This document shows positions 1-4,832 of a stretch of 16,838 nucleotides of DNA, piece after piece. The notes below the pieces were generated by a model. The model was not told the origin of the DNA, did not search any database, and was given only the letters and a program-made list of their open reading frames with translations. How positions within the stretch are numbered: position 1 is the first letter of the stretch; the number at the start of each line of letters is the position of its first letter. Origin of the DNA: Nitrososphaerota archaeon. Its GTDB lineage: Archaea > Thermoproteota > Nitrososphaeria > Nitrososphaerales > JAHFOH01. The DNA lies in NCBI GenBank assembly GCA_023266955.1, contig JAHFOH010000014.1:1-16838 (forward strand), read 5' to 3'. The position numbers were made by a program, and so were the translations under genes.

Positions 1-507
1 AGGGGTTCCTTTACCTGTACGTCCTTCTGCAATCAATTTTTCTCCCGGCCATAATGTATCGTGAAGATTGATTGATGGACATCCGATATCTGGCGAAATC
101 GTACATTCAATATGTGTGATCGGGACATATCCAACGTTCAGTATCTGCATCTTCAGGATGCCGCTTGAGGAGAGGCTAACCTCGCTGACGTTTATGCGTG
201 TAAGTACTACCGGTGGACCACTGGTGGATTCACAGGATAAAAAGAACCGGTACTCACCCGATTCTACTCTTGTAGTCCTGTAGTCTTGTATTGTTACGTA
301 CCTCGAGCCGAAGCATGGAATTACGAAGTAGGAGATTGGGGCGAAATATGTGGCATATTTGCAATTCCTTCCATCACAGCCTGCGAACGCGCTAGATACT
401 GGCACTACCGGAATGGACGTTATGACTCCGAATACAAGAATCCCCGAGAGAATGAAAACAAGTCTCTTGTTCAGCGTGTTCAGCCTGCGTTCTCTAGAGT
501 TCGCATT
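1..507 (-). CDS. Exported protein of unknown function, partial (C-terminus off the left edge), start unclear
   Basis: The minus strand has no stop from 507 to 1, about 169 codons ending at the window edge; an in-frame TAG lies at 510-508. The translation has a convincing signal peptide: a basic segment (NKR), a hydrophobic core (LVFILSGILVFGVI) and a cleavage-like SSAFAGC, which could be a Sec Ala-x-Ala site or a lipobox. The mature part is Cys-, Tyr- and Ser-rich, with a beta-sandwich-like stretch (INVSEVSLSSSGILKMQILN) that resembles secreted archaeal Ig-like or CARDB-like domains. I do not recognise a family. There is no ATG, GTG or TTG in frame between the upstream stop and the signal peptide, only CTG at 483-481 and 474-472. 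A TATA-like box points to an ATG at 506-504 that is one base out of frame. The coding call is firm; the exact start is not. Confidence 0.72.
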
Positions 508-526
508 CTAGTATTTCTATTATTAC

Positions 527-535
527 CGTATATGC
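527..535 (-). promoter_or_regulatory. TATA-like box for the exported protein
   Basis: GCATATACG on the minus strand is centred near 531, about 25 bases before the out-of-frame ATG at 506. That spacing would give a leaderless transcript beginning almost at that ATG. The assignment rests on motif and spacing only. Confidence 0.4.
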
Positions 536-802
536 AAGACGGCGTCGCGGGCCTGATGAGAGTGAAATTTGATTCGGGGTTCGGACTTACAATTTGCTAG
601 TAAGTTTCCTTCTATTTGCCGCCCCTCGAGAGATCTACTGTAGAATTAGAACAACCCAATAGCCCACGTGGGAGTCAAGTCAACCACATGGAGACGTCAG
701 CTAACACGCATTGTTCACGCTAAAAAGAACGTTCTTCAAGCACAGACCACCGCGGAGCAAAGTCTTGTCTGGAGTCGCGTAGCAGGTGTACTATGTACTA
801 CG

Positions 803-809
803 AAAAAAA
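803..809 (-). terminator. Poly-T terminator candidate for the SIMPL gene
   Basis: On the minus strand the sequence reads CTGATTTTTTTCG, about 110 bases past the SIMPL stop codon. It is preceded by a GC-rich, hairpin-prone block (GGCCGGCAGGCAGGCC). Archaeal termination usually occurs at such T-runs. No other T-run of this length lies between the two genes. Confidence 0.45.
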
Positions 810-918
810 TCAGAATCTGCCGCTTAGGGCCTGCCTGCCGGCCTTAGACCCTGATGGTATAGAGATTCAGGTTAGAGTCGAATTAACGTCGTAATTGGTC
901 GTAATTAGCTTGCCATAC

Positions 919-1659
919 TTACTTTGTTCCAATTAGGAAAGAAATCTGAACGGTTACCGTGACTTTTTGCTGTCCAGGGAGTATTGGTGTTGCAGATGGA
1001 ACTTGTTCTCTCTTTAAGAAGACTACTGGGAAACCGCTGTCGCTGATACTCATGCTCTGCACTCCGAGAATCTCGAGTGCTAGAGGAGCCAGTGCTTTAT
1101 TCGCTTTGGCCTTGGCATCTTCAACAGCCACAGAGATCAAGTCTCCTTTCACCTGCTTTTGTTTTTGCTCCGATACTGTGAAGTAAATGAAGTTGATTCG
1201 ATTGGCTCCCGACTTTACGGCCCCATCTATGTATTCCCCAGCTTTAACAATGAGGCCTGTACTAACGGTGATTGTGTTGCTTGCTCTATAGCCCGTTAGA
1301 ACAGGAGGAGCATCCTTAGGATACATGTAGATTGGTTCGATACTGAAGTAACTTGTAGCCAGCTCTGAATTATTCAAACCGACGGACTTCAGAGCCTTCA
1401 CAACCTGATCCATTTGCTGCGAGTTCAATTGAAGGGCTTCAGATGCTGAAGAGGCTTCGGTCACGACACCTAAGTTAAGTATTAACTGGTCCGGTGTTAC
1501 GAACAAACTTCCCGTTCCAACTGTCGAGAAGGTATTCTGGACGGTAGTAGTAGCGGGACCCTTAGTTATCGTAGCATAACTAATCAATCCTACAACAAGA
1601 AAAGCCACGATCAAGACTGCGGCAAATGCGTAGGATCCACGGTTGCCTGGAATGCTCAT
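919..1659 (-). CDS. SIMPL (DUF541) domain protein, membrane-anchored
   Basis: A 246-residue protein. Residues about 10-32 form one hydrophobic segment (FAAVLIVAFLVVGLISYATI), an uncleaved anchor or signal peptide that places the rest outside the cytoplasm. The body has the SIMPL/DUF541 pattern: an early glycine-rich strand (VGTGSLFVTPDQLILNLGV), a helix with repeated Gln and Asn (ALQLNSQQMDQVVKALKSVG), the YRASNTITV strand, and the C-terminal A-x-x-DAKAKA helix followed by L-x-x-LGV. The family (E. coli YggE, mammalian SIMPL) is widespread; its molecular role is poorly defined and linked to oxidative or envelope stress. ATG at 1659 is the natural start, with TATA-like sequence at a leaderless distance. 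It is a single-gene unit. The domain call is confident; no specific function can be given. Confidence 0.85.
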   Translation of the reverse strand: MSIPGNRGSYAFAAVLIVAFLVVGLISYATITKGPATTTVQNTFSTVGTGSLFVTPDQLILNLGVVTEASSASEALQLNSQQMDQVVKALKSVGLNNSELATSYFSIEPIYMYPKDAPPVLTGYRASNTITVSTGLIVKAGEYIDGAVKSGANRINFIYFTVSEQKQKQVKGDLISVAVEDAKAKANKALAPLALEILGVQSMSISDSGFPVVFLKREQVPSATPILPGQQKVTVTVQISFLIGTK

Positions 1660-1684
1660 TGAATATCTTTGGCGGAAACTACTT

Positions 1685-1697
1685 CTTAAGTAATTTA
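1685..1697 (-). promoter_or_regulatory. TATA box region for the SIMPL gene
   Basis: The minus strand reads TAAATTACTTAAG, 26-38 bases ahead of the ATG at 1659. Two overlapping A/T cores fit an archaeal TATA box and would give a leaderless or very short leader transcript. Confidence 0.45.
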
Positions 1698-1783
1698 TTC
1701 GATTATCGATATTGAGAACATCCTCGATTGGATCAAGCTCCTACTTAAGAATTAGATTTGTGGCGCCGCGGGCCGGACTTGAA

Positions 1784-1812
1784 TTCACCGGACCAAACCA
1801 GAGTCTGATCCT
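1784..1812 (-). other. tRNA-Asn intron 2, 29 nt, site 53/54
   Basis: The bulge-helix-bulge reads CGCC-[GG|A]-GGATC...GGTCC-GGTG-[AA|T]. The central helix CGCC:GGTG has one G-T pair, and the inner helix GGATC:GGTCC has five pairs. Removal joins GCCGG directly to TTCAAGT and rebuilds a normal T arm. Confidence 0.82.
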
Positions 1813-1838
1813 CCGGCGACCAGCTGGTTAACAGCCAG

Positions 1839-1856
1839 TTGAGCTCCAAATTGGAT
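1839..1856 (-). other. tRNA-Asn intron 1, 18 nt, site 27/28
   Basis: The sequence is ATCCAATTTGGAGCTCAA. The bulge-helix-bulge reads GAGC-[AG|A]-TCCA...TGGA-GCTC-[AA|C]: a perfect four-pair central helix (GAGC:GCTC), an inner TCCA:TGGA hairpin, and both cuts after the second bulge base. Removal restores the G27-C43 pair of the anticodon stem. The outer helix is weak. Confidence 0.82.
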
Positions 1857-1907
1857 CTGCTCTACCATGCTGAGCTACCGCGGCAACCGAACCGAAAATC
1901 CGCACTC

Positions 1908-1917
1908 GTAATTTAGC
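1908..1917 (-). promoter_or_regulatory. TATA box for tRNA-Asn
   Basis: GCTAAATTAC on the minus strand is centred about 29 bases upstream of the tRNA 5' end, the usual place for an archaeal tRNA promoter. Confidence 0.5.
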
Positions 1918-1940
1918 TATTTCCCCTAATGTCGGTTCTG

Positions 1941-2040
1941 AAAAAAAGAATTCTTTTTTCACGTGGTGGGATCGGCTACGAGGCTTATGACTAACCGAAC
2001 GCCGTAGACGAGAGAACGACAACAATCGGTTACTATCGTT
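1941..2040 (-). ncRNA. Possible small RNA between tRNA-Asn and the F420 reductase (speculative)
   Basis: The 213 bases between the two divergent genes hold, on the minus strand, a stem CTAC-GGC...GCC-TC-GTAG (about 1976-2007) followed by a palindromic T-rich stretch ending in seven T residues (1947-1941). The TATATA box at 2062-2068 reads in both directions and would start a minus transcript near 2040, giving about 100 nt. No C/D or H/ACA box is clear. It may only be spacer DNA. Confidence 0.2.
1942..1959. repeat. 18-base perfect palindrome with T-runs on both strands
   Basis: AAAAAAGAATTCTTTTTT is its own reverse complement and ends in T-runs whichever way it is read. It could stop transcription from either side, although the two flanking genes are transcribed away from it. 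Confidence 0.7.
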
Positions 2041-2060
2041 TGGAATAACTGGTTCTGAAC

Positions 2061-2068
2061 GATATATA
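2061..2068 (+). promoter_or_regulatory. TATA box for the F420:NADP oxidoreductase gene
   Basis: GATATATA is centred about 33 bases before the GTG start, so the predicted leader is only some 5-8 bases. The motif is nearly symmetrical and could also serve the minus strand. Confidence 0.55.
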
Positions 2069-2097
2069 GCAAGCCCGTTTTCAATTCACCGATTTCA

Positions 2098-2796
2098 GTG
2101 AAGATAGCACTTCTCGGAGGAACGGGTAAGCTAGGTCAAGGACTGGCTCTTCGCTGGTGCAAAACACATGATATTCTTGTCGGCTCCAGGTCTACTGAGA
2201 AGGCTAAATCCGTCGCCAATAATTATCTCCAGTCAGCGAAGGAGTTTTACAGGAAAGATTTACGCGGCTCAATAAAGGGCAGTGAGAATCTAAGTGCTGC
2301 TACGCAGGCTGATGTGATTGTCCTCTCGGTGCCCTTTGAAGGGCTGTCGGATTTTCTAGCTTCGATAAAGCCTCGGGTAAGCGAAGAACAATTGATTCTA
2401 TGTCCTATCGTTCCAATGATGAAGACAAATGCCGGCTTCATTCATACGCCCTTCAAATTAATTGAACCATCTGCAGGGAGATTTCAAATTCGATCCGTCG
2501 CTGAGGCCGTAGCTGATCAGCTGCCTCCGCGAGGGCGAGTGGTTGCAGCTCTCCATACGTTGTCATCAAAGAAGCTGGCCCAGATTGGAAGGCCTCTAGA
2601 CTGTGATTCCTTTGTATGTGGAGATGATAAGTCAATGACCGAGCAAGGTTCAAACCTGATTGTGGAGATACCAGGAGTCAGGGCGATTAACATCGGTCCC
2701 CTCAGCAACGCAATACAAGTTGAGGCTGCCACTGTATTGCTGCGAAATATAACACAATTCGCGGGGATCAGAGAACCTCTTATCAAAATTCTGTGA
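2098..2796 (+). CDS. npdG: NADPH-dependent F420 reductase (F420H2:NADP+ oxidoreductase)
   Basis: A 232-residue protein of the usual Fno/NpdG length. It moves hydride between cofactor F420 and NADP(H) in the cytoplasm. Residues 1-20 form the Rossmann start with GGTGKLGQG; residues 28-36 (VGSRSTEKA) carry the Ser-Arg pair that in this family binds the 2'-phosphate of NADP. Then come VIVLSVPFE (about 75-83), a VVAALHTLSS segment equivalent to the family's NTVSA strand, and the C-terminal pattern VCGDD...GVRAINIGPLSNAIQVEAATVLL. The GTG start at 2098 puts the Rossmann strand at the N-terminus and fits the TATA box. It stands alone between two tRNAs on the other strand. It implies that the host makes F420, which bears on what may feed the nearby complex I. 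An unrelated NADP reductase of the same fold is less likely given the C-terminus. Confidence 0.85.
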   Translation: MKIALLGGTGKLGQGLALRWCKTHDILVGSRSTEKAKSVANNYLQSAKEFYRKDLRGSIKGSENLSAATQADVIVLSVPFEGLSDFLASIKPRVSEEQLILCPIVPMMKTNAGFIHTPFKLIEPSAGRFQIRSVAEAVADQLPPRGRVVAALHTLSSKKLAQIGRPLDCDSFVCGDDKSMTEQGSNLIVEIPGVRAINIGPLSNAIQVEAATVLLRNITQFAGIREPLIKIL

Positions 2797-2833
2797 ATCA
2801 CTTAAACGCTCTTCACCTTAACCGTGTCTATAG

Positions 2834-2922
2834 TGGGCCCGAGGGGCTTCGATCCCCTGACCAACCGGTATCTCACTTATGAGATATGAGCCGGTTGCTC
2901 TTCCATGCTGAGCTACGGGCCC
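2834..2922 (-). tRNA. tRNA with CAT anticodon (Ile2 or elongator Met), one intron at 37/38
   Basis: The minus strand folds as acceptor GGGCCCG:CGGGCCC, D stem GCTC:GAGC, anticodon stem ACCGG:CCGGT, loop CTCATA-A with CAT at 2888-2886, variable TGGTC, T stem AGGGG:CCCCT, T loop ATCGAAG and discriminator A; CCA is not encoded. A 15-nt intron sits at the canonical 37/38 position. The acceptor GGGCCCG and the 5' sequence GGGCCCGTAGCTCAG resemble archaeal tRNA-Ile, so I lean to tRNA-Ile2, whose C34 is changed to agmatidine by TiaS to read AUA. Elongator Met remains possible. Initiator is unlikely because archaeal initiators begin AGCGG. Position 54 is A instead of the nearly universal T. Confidence 0.9.
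2870..2884 (-). other. CAT-anticodon tRNA intron, 15 nt, site 37/38
   Basis: TCTCATAAGTGAGAT. The bulge-helix-bulge is CTCA-[TA|T]...TGAG-[AT|A]: loop bases CTCA pair with TGAG of the intron, and the anticodon stem ACCGG:CCGGT is the outer helix. This is the canonical archaeal arrangement with a very short inner stem. Confidence 0.85.
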
Positions 2923-2949
2923 ACGGGTTTTCAACACATCTTGCAGCGT

Positions 2950-2960
2950 CCTAATTTATC
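2950..2960 (-). promoter_or_regulatory. TATA box for the CAT-anticodon tRNA
   Basis: AGATAAATTAG on the minus strand is centred about 33 bases upstream of the tRNA 5' end, allowing a leader of a few bases to be trimmed by RNase P. Confidence 0.5.
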
Positions 2961-3054
2961 TTGCGTCAAGTTTCTTACAGCAAGATCGTACCTCTCCGTT
3001 GATTCGCGAGCAAAGTTAAATTCAATTCTAGCATGATACAGAGGGTTTAGGCGA

Positions 3055-3387
3055 TTGAGTCAACGTGATGAAGGCTATCTAGGAGGTCTATACACGGGAG
3101 AGGGCTCCTGCGAATGCTCCAAGGACACTCCAGCGCGGAGAGCCATATTCAAGATGAAGATAAGAATGAAGGATCGAGGGGCCCTAGAAAGGGCTCAACG
3201 AATCTTAGGAACAAAGGTCGCCGGCCCGGACGAAGAGGGCTTGTACCGTATAGAGAAGGGAGGCCGAGAGGCCTACCGTATCCTCAGTAGAATACCGAGG
3301 TCTGCTGAAAGAGCCAGAAAGGATGAGATATGTCTCAACCGGTGTAGGGCTCTCTGGGCCCAAGGCTGGAAGGACACCATCGACTGA
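3055..3387 (+). CDS. Small LAGLIDADG-like protein
   Basis: A 110-residue protein. Residues 8-18 (YLGGLYTGEGS) match a degenerate LAGLIDADG motif of the LAGLFDGEGS type, keeping the acidic residue that binds metal. It is followed by the usual beta strand and helix (FKMKIRMKDRGALERAQRIL, then G and a strand YRIEKGGREAYRIL), as in a single LAGLIDADG fold unit. Full single-motif homing endonucleases are usually about 130-170 residues, so this is short and may be a dimeric nuclease, a maturase-like or a domesticated DNA-binding form. TTG at 3055 is the only common start after the upstream in-frame stop at 3034. It ends 33 bases before tRNA-Glu, which carries several introns, and a link to tRNA introns is tempting but unproven. 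Archaeal tRNA introns are cut by EndA, not by this family. Confidence 0.6.
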   Translation: MSQRDEGYLGGLYTGEGSCECSKDTPARRAIFKMKIRMKDRGALERAQRILGTKVAGPDEEGLYRIEKGGREAYRILSRIPRSAERARKDEICLNRCRALWAQGWKDTID

Positions 3388-3401
3388 TAAACTTAAAACT
3401 C
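3387..3401 (+). promoter_or_regulatory. TATA box for tRNA-Glu
   Basis: ATAAACTTAAAACT lies about 20-34 bases before the tRNA 5' end and overlaps the stop codon of the LAGLIDADG-like gene, so the tRNA most likely has its own promoter. Confidence 0.5.
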
Positions 3402-3440
3402 CACGAATTCTTTCTAACCCGCTCCGGTGGTGTAGCCCGG

Positions 3441-3469
3441 ACTAGGCGGGGGCAGACAACACTTGGCCG
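3441..3469 (+). other. tRNA-Glu D-arm insertion, about 29 nt, boundaries uncertain
   Basis: If AAAGCATA (3470-3477) supplies the end of the D arm, as in other archaeal tRNA-Glu (A-TCAT-A), then one 29-nt intron starts after GG19; its splice helix GCCC:TGGC has three of four pairs. Alternatively GCCC-[GG|A]...GGGC-[AG|A] defines a perfect 15-nt intron (3441-3455) and leaves a D stem GTGT:ACAC, but a second 14-nt intron near nucleotide 26 would then be needed, and I find no splice motif for it. Confidence 0.6.
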
Positions 3470-3504
3470 AAAGCATAGCGGCCTTTCGAGCCGTTGATCG
3501 CGGG

Positions 3505-3536
3505 AGGCCTTTAAGTTCTGTCTTGAGGCCCGCGAT
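3505..3536 (+). other. tRNA-Glu intron, 32 nt, site 53/54
   Basis: The bulge-helix-bulge is CGCG-[GG|A]-GGCCT...AGGCC-CGCG-[AT|T], with a perfect four-pair central helix and an extended inner hairpin (GGCCT:AGGCC, then AAG:CTT past a bulge). Removal joins GCGGG to TTCAAA. It is at the same position as intron 2 of tRNA-Asn. Confidence 0.87.
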
Positions 3537-3542
3537 TTCAAA

Positions 3543-3565
3543 TGAATCCCTATGGATTCTGACAC
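3543..3565 (+). other. tRNA-Glu intron, 23 nt, site 59/60
   Basis: The inner hairpin is GAATCC-CTAT-GGATTC. The splice motif TTCA-[AA|T]...TGAC-[AC|T] has three of four pairs in the central helix. Removal joins TTCAAA to T and CCCGC, completing the seven-base T loop. Confidence 0.8.
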
Positions 3566-3586
3566 TCCCGCCCGGAGCACCAATAG

Positions 3587-3593
3587 TTTTAAG
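3587..3593 (+). promoter_or_regulatory. TATA box for the small basic protein
   Basis: TTTTAAG begins a few bases after the tRNA-Glu CCA and is centred 27 bases before ATG 3617, which predicts a leaderless transcript starting at that ATG. Confidence 0.5.
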
Positions 3594-3616
3594 CCCCATA
3601 CAATACACCGACTTTG

Positions 3617-3931
3617 ATGAAGCTACTTCTTGAACATGCGTTGCCTAAGCGTCTTGACTATCTACGCGTGGTTGCAAACATTGGCGGGGCATACTTCTAT
3701 CTTTCAGTTGACGGAGCTGACGTTCAGTGGTTCGGTAGAATAAGGCGACGTAGGACCAATTATGCCTTGTTCAGTGATAAGGAGTACTTCCTCTACCGGA
3801 GAGAGCATCCGGTTCAACAAATCCTTGATGAAGAGGGTGATCAGGTAATCGTCAAGACTTCCGACGGTGCCGAAGAAAGCTGGATCAAGCCTCGTTGGCT
3901 CCTACGCAAGAGGAGGGTTTTGAGTCGATGA
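3617..3931 (+). CDS. Small basic protein of unknown function
   Basis: A 104-residue protein I do not recognise. ATG 3617 is preferred over the TTG one codon earlier because the TATA box at 3587-3593 is at leaderless distance. The sequence is soluble, without a signal peptide or membrane segment. It has an alternating hydrophobic start (LRVVANIGGAYFYLSV), a basic patch FGRIRRRRTNYALFS, a middle stretch EYFLYRREHPVQQILDEEGD, a strand pair (QVIVKTSDGAEESWIKP) and a basic tail (WLLRKRRVLSR). The two Arg-rich clusters would suit nucleic-acid or ribosome binding, but that is a guess. It lies between tRNA-Glu and the prenyl synthase and may share a transcript with the latter (49-base gap). Confidence 0.65.
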   Translation: MKLLLEHALPKRLDYLRVVANIGGAYFYLSVDGADVQWFGRIRRRRTNYALFSDKEYFLYRREHPVQQILDEEGDQVIVKTSDGAEESWIKPRWLLRKRRVLSR

Positions 3932-3980
3932 GTACTTTGCCCATTCCCTTGGGATGTTCTAAACTGGAGTTGCTCTAGTA

Positions 3981-4832
3981 GTGGAGATTCGGACTCCAGG
4001 CTTTACTGAGAAATTCACTGAGCGTATCAAGGCGCAGGTTTCAAGGATTAACGAGGAGGTGAAGAAGGAGCTTTCTCGGTACTCTTGGTCCCGCTTCTAC
4101 GGCCCACTAGTATACGCGGTTGAGGGAGGAAAGAGGGTTAGACCACTCATCGTTGTCCTCGCGAGAGAAACCGTAGGGAATCATGGTGCTGATCCGTGGC
4201 TTGCCGCTGTGGCTGTAGAACTCCTCCATACCGAGTCGATCATTCATGATGATATTATTGACGAAGAGATTTCAAGAAGGGAAAGGATGACTTTTCACAT
4301 AAAGTATGGCTATAATGCTTCCGTGCTGACCGCTGATTTCGTCTTTGGGATGATCCTAGACATAGCGTCTAGGTATGGCGACCCACAAGTCGCACGGGAG
4401 CTGTCTTCTGCAGCGCTCAGGATGTGTGAGGGGGAGTTTGGAGAACTAAAGATCGACCCAAAAGTCCACACGCTAACGATCGACGAATACATACAGCTGA
4501 TATCCGAAAAGACGGCTTCACTCTTTCAAACCTCCGCACGGGTGGGAGCAATTCTTGGCGGCGGATCAGAACGGGAGATTGATGCCCTCGGTCATTATGG
4601 TCTGCATCTCGGAATAGCCTACCAGATTCAAGATGACATACTAGACTGGAGAAGTGAGCAGAAGGTTATCGGCGCTGTCATATCTGACGATGCTAGTATA
4701 CTCGATCAGTTGAGAAAAATGGCAAGAGAATATGCTTCGAAGGCAGCTGAAAGTCTGACCGTTTTACCTCAGAGTCATGCCAAAAACCTATTGGAAGAGC
4801 TTGCAGACTTCAGTGTATCTAGAAAATTTTAG
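3981..4832 (+). CDS. Trans-isoprenyl diphosphate synthase (geranylgeranyl/polyprenyl type), shortened
   Basis: A 283-residue all-alpha prenyltransferase that would condense IPP with allylic diphosphates to make C20 or longer chains for membrane lipids or a quinone tail. It has GGKRVRP (49-55), the first Asp-rich motif HDDIID (89-94) followed by EEISRR, K179-T (EKTASLF) and the second Asp-rich motif QDDILD (217-222). The fifth residue before the first motif is Glu85 rather than an aromatic residue, so the usual C20-limiting bulk is missing and a longer product is possible. After DDILDW the normal segment with GKP-x-G-x-D...GK-x-TLP is absent; the chain goes almost directly to the last helices (YASKAAESLTVLP). 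This is about 45-50 residues shorter than usual. The GTG start at 3981 is preceded by GGAG. The stop overlaps that of nuoN (convergent). Confidence 0.82.
   Translation: MEIRTPGFTEKFTERIKAQVSRINEEVKKELSRYSWSRFYGPLVYAVEGGKRVRPLIVVLARETVGNHGADPWLAAVAVELLHTESIIHDDIIDEEISRRERMTFHIKYGYNASVLTADFVFGMILDIASRYGDPQVARELSSAALRMCEGEFGELKIDPKVHTLTIDEYIQLISEKTASLFQTSARVGAILGGGSEREIDALGHYGLHLGIAYQIQDDILDWRSEQKVIGAVISDDASILDQLRKMAREYASKAAESLTVLPQSHAKNLLEELADFSVSRKF

Larger units (their letters stand above)
508..918. other. Intergenic stretch without a recognisable gene
   Basis: About 410 bases lie between the exported protein and the SIMPL gene. I see no coding frame of good quality. It holds a 12-base perfect palindrome (AAGAACGTTCTT, 726-737), a GC-rich hairpin-prone block (about 828-844), a seven-base T-run on the minus strand (803-809) and a short direct repeat of GTCGTAATT (about 888-906). 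None suggests a known RNA family to me. Confidence 0.5.
1761..1884 (-). tRNA. tRNA-Asn(GTT) with two introns at non-canonical positions, CCA encoded
   Basis: After removing two insertions the minus strand folds as a full 74-nt tRNA: acceptor GCCGCGG:CCGCGGC, D stem GCTC:GAGC with GG in the loop, anticodon stem GCTGG:CCAGC, loop CTGTTAA with anticodon GTT at 1832-1830, variable TGGTC, T stem GCCGG:CCGGC, T loop TTCAAGT, discriminator G (1764) and encoded CCA (1763-1761). G73 suits Asn. Intron 1 (18 nt) lies between nucleotides 27 and 28. Intron 2 (29 nt) lies between 53 and 54. Both junctions sit in three-base bulges beside a four-pair helix, as the archaeal splicing endonuclease requires. No intron is at the usual 37/38 site. 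Read without removing the introns, the gene looks like a broken tRNA. Confidence 0.9.
3421..3582 (+). tRNA. tRNA-Glu(TTC) with two T-arm introns and a D-arm insertion, CCA encoded
   Basis: The ends pair as GCTCCGG:CCGGAGC with discriminator A (3579) and encoded CCA. The 5' part GCTCCGGTGGTGTAGCCCGG is the archaeal tRNA-Glu signature. The anticodon stem GCGGC:GCCGT encloses CTTTCGA, anticodon TTC at 3485-3487. The variable loop is TGATC. The T stem is GCGGG (3500-3504) with CCCGC (3567-3571) and loop TTCAAA-T. The gene spans 159 bases without CCA, more than twice a tRNA. Two inserts in the T arm are well defined (sites 53/54 and 59/60). About 29 further bases lie in the D arm, as one or two introns. 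The only normal-length parts are the acceptor stem, the anticodon arm and the variable loop. Confidence 0.88.

Noticed and set aside
68..600. Two plus-strand open frames (68-283 and 286-600)
   Set aside because: They lie opposite the minus-strand exported protein, which has a signal peptide and a protein-like composition; the plus frames have none.
888..906. Tandem GTCGTAATT repeat as a regulatory or CRISPR-like element
   Set aside because: There are only two copies, directly abutting, with no spacer or further copies; probably chance.
1784..1856. Reading GATCC:GGATC as the anticodon stem of the tRNA at 1764-1884, with one long intron
   Set aside because: That leaves no acceptable T arm and 13 extra bases. 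Removing two introns with splice motifs gives a perfect tRNA-Asn(GTT).
1764..1884. Class II (Leu/Ser) tRNA with a long variable arm
   Set aside because: The T stem fails to pair under that reading, while GCCGG:CCGGC pairs fully once the 53/54 intron is removed.
1828..2025. Minus-strand 65-codon open frame covering part of tRNA-Asn
   Set aside because: It runs into the tRNA gene and has an Arg/Ser/His-rich start of no protein-like pattern.
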